Positions 22,252 through 22,630 of a stretch of DNA of 22,630 nt are shown piece by piece. The notes under the pieces were generated by a model. That model was not told the origin of the DNA and ran no database searches. It worked only from the letters and a program-made list of their open reading frames with translations. This DNA comes from DASQHW01 sp038209365 (lineage in GTDB: Bacteria; Actinomycetota; Acidimicrobiia; IMCC26256; PALSA-610), in assembly GCA_038209365.1 (NCBI GenBank), contig JBBQXS010000058.1:1-22630 (forward strand). The letters run 5' to 3'. A program made the position numbers and the translations under genes. Each line of letters opens with the position of its first letter. The stretch's first letter is position 1.

Positions 22252-22629
22252 TCAGCCGACGAGCTTGATGATGGCGTTGGCGCCGATGGAGACGGGTTTG
22301 CCGCGTAGGCCGTCGGGGAGCATGTTGTCGGGGAGGACCCAGGCCTTCATCGCTTCGGCTTGGTGGCTGCCGACGTCGCTGGTGTTCCAGGGGCCGGGTT
22401 CCCAGTCGAGCTGTTTCGGGTTGTTGGCCATCACTTCTTGGACGAAGACGCTGCGGAACTGCTGGATGCGCAGGCAGTTGTTGCATCCGGAGCTGTTCGG
22501 CCCGCTGTTGACGACTTGGGGCACGTAGCTGAAACGGGGCGATGATTGGATGTCGAAGATGTCCAGCGGCTCTTCGCTGGGCCCGTCGTTGCGGGAGAAG
22601 ACCGGGGTGGTGTATCCGCCGGTCTTGTA
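22252..22629 (-). CDS. C-terminal part of an unrecognised protein (cut by window edge)
   Basis: The frame is open from the right edge to the TGA at 22252, giving at least 125 residues, so a start at the internal GTG (22524) is not needed and the gene continues beyond the window. Visible segments are YKTGGYTTPVFSRNDG, FSYVPQVVNSGPNSSGCNNC (a Cys-x2-Cys pair), LRIQQFRSVFVQEV and a final VSIGANAIIKLVG. I do not recognise a defined family. The SYVPQV...RIQQFRSVFVQ pattern weakly recalls C-termini of actinobacterial TadG-like (Flp pilus) surface proteins, but this is a low-confidence impression. Codon usage looks like that of the other genes. Confidence 0.6.
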   Translation of the reverse strand, partial: YKTGGYTTPVFSRNDGPSEEPLDIFDIQSSPRFSYVPQVVNSGPNSSGCNNCLRIQQFRSVFVQEVMANNPKQLDWEPGPWNTSDVGSHQAEAMKAWVLPDNMLPDGLRGKPVSIGANAIIKLVG

Positions 22630-22630
22630 G

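Overview
This window is GC-rich, gene-dense bacterial DNA, almost certainly from a high-GC actinobacterium and plausibly an uncultured soil or aquatic Acidimicrobiia-type lineage. The class is an inference. The support is an F420-type luciferase-like oxidoreductase, a DUF2277 protein, an MmpL-type transporter, a PimB-like mannosyltransferase next to a TB16.3-type SRPBCC protein and an ArsA-type ATPase, a KstR-like regulator with a KstR-type operator, frequent GTG starts and many 4-nt GTGA/ATGA gene overlaps. No rRNA, tRNA, CRISPR array, insertion sequence or integrase was found. The 23-base poly-C run at the left end looks like an assembly artefact, and the right end cuts a gene.

Layout. (1) 48-1797: a nitronate monooxygenase-type flavoprotein (-) and a KstR-like TetR regulator (+) diverge from a 20-bp operator that overlaps both predicted -35 regions. 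(2) 5118 down to 1780 (-): DUF2277, ArsA-like ATPase, 67-aa acidic protein, ROK sugar kinase, luciferase-like oxidoreductase, read as one tightly packed operon. (3) 5188-6054 (+): a metallo-beta-lactamase-fold hydrolase. (4) 10459 down to 6088 (-): ferredoxin-reductase-like FAD protein, MFS transporter, PimB-like glycosyltransferase, small membrane protein, TB16.3-like SRPBCC protein. (5) 10678-15259 (+): ADP-forming acyl-CoA ligase, crotonase-fold protein, Ltp-type thiolase-fold protein and Zn-ribbon/OB-fold DUF35 protein, an acyl-CoA catabolic module probably ending in retro-aldol cleavage. (6) 15330-18944: a MarR regulator (-) divergent from an MMPL transporter coupled to a phytanoyl-CoA dioxygenase-like enzyme (+). 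(7) 18999-21929: a large polytopic membrane protein (-) divergent from a CmoB-like methyltransferase (+). (8) 22252 to the right edge (-): the C-terminal part of an unrecognised protein.

How the genes fit together. Two themes stand out. One is envelope lipid and mannolipid biology: the PimB-like enzyme, SRPBCC protein, ArsA ATPase and small acidic partner have counterparts near pimB' in mycobacteria. The other is catabolism of branched, isoprenoid or steroid-like acyl chains: KstR-like control, nitronate monooxygenase, and the ligase/crotonase/Ltp/DUF35 module. Several operon-leading genes have a TANNNT-like -10 element 6-8 nt before the start codon, suggesting leaderless transcripts, while downstream genes rely on overlapping stop/start codons. 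Family assignments come from reading motifs by eye. No database search was run.
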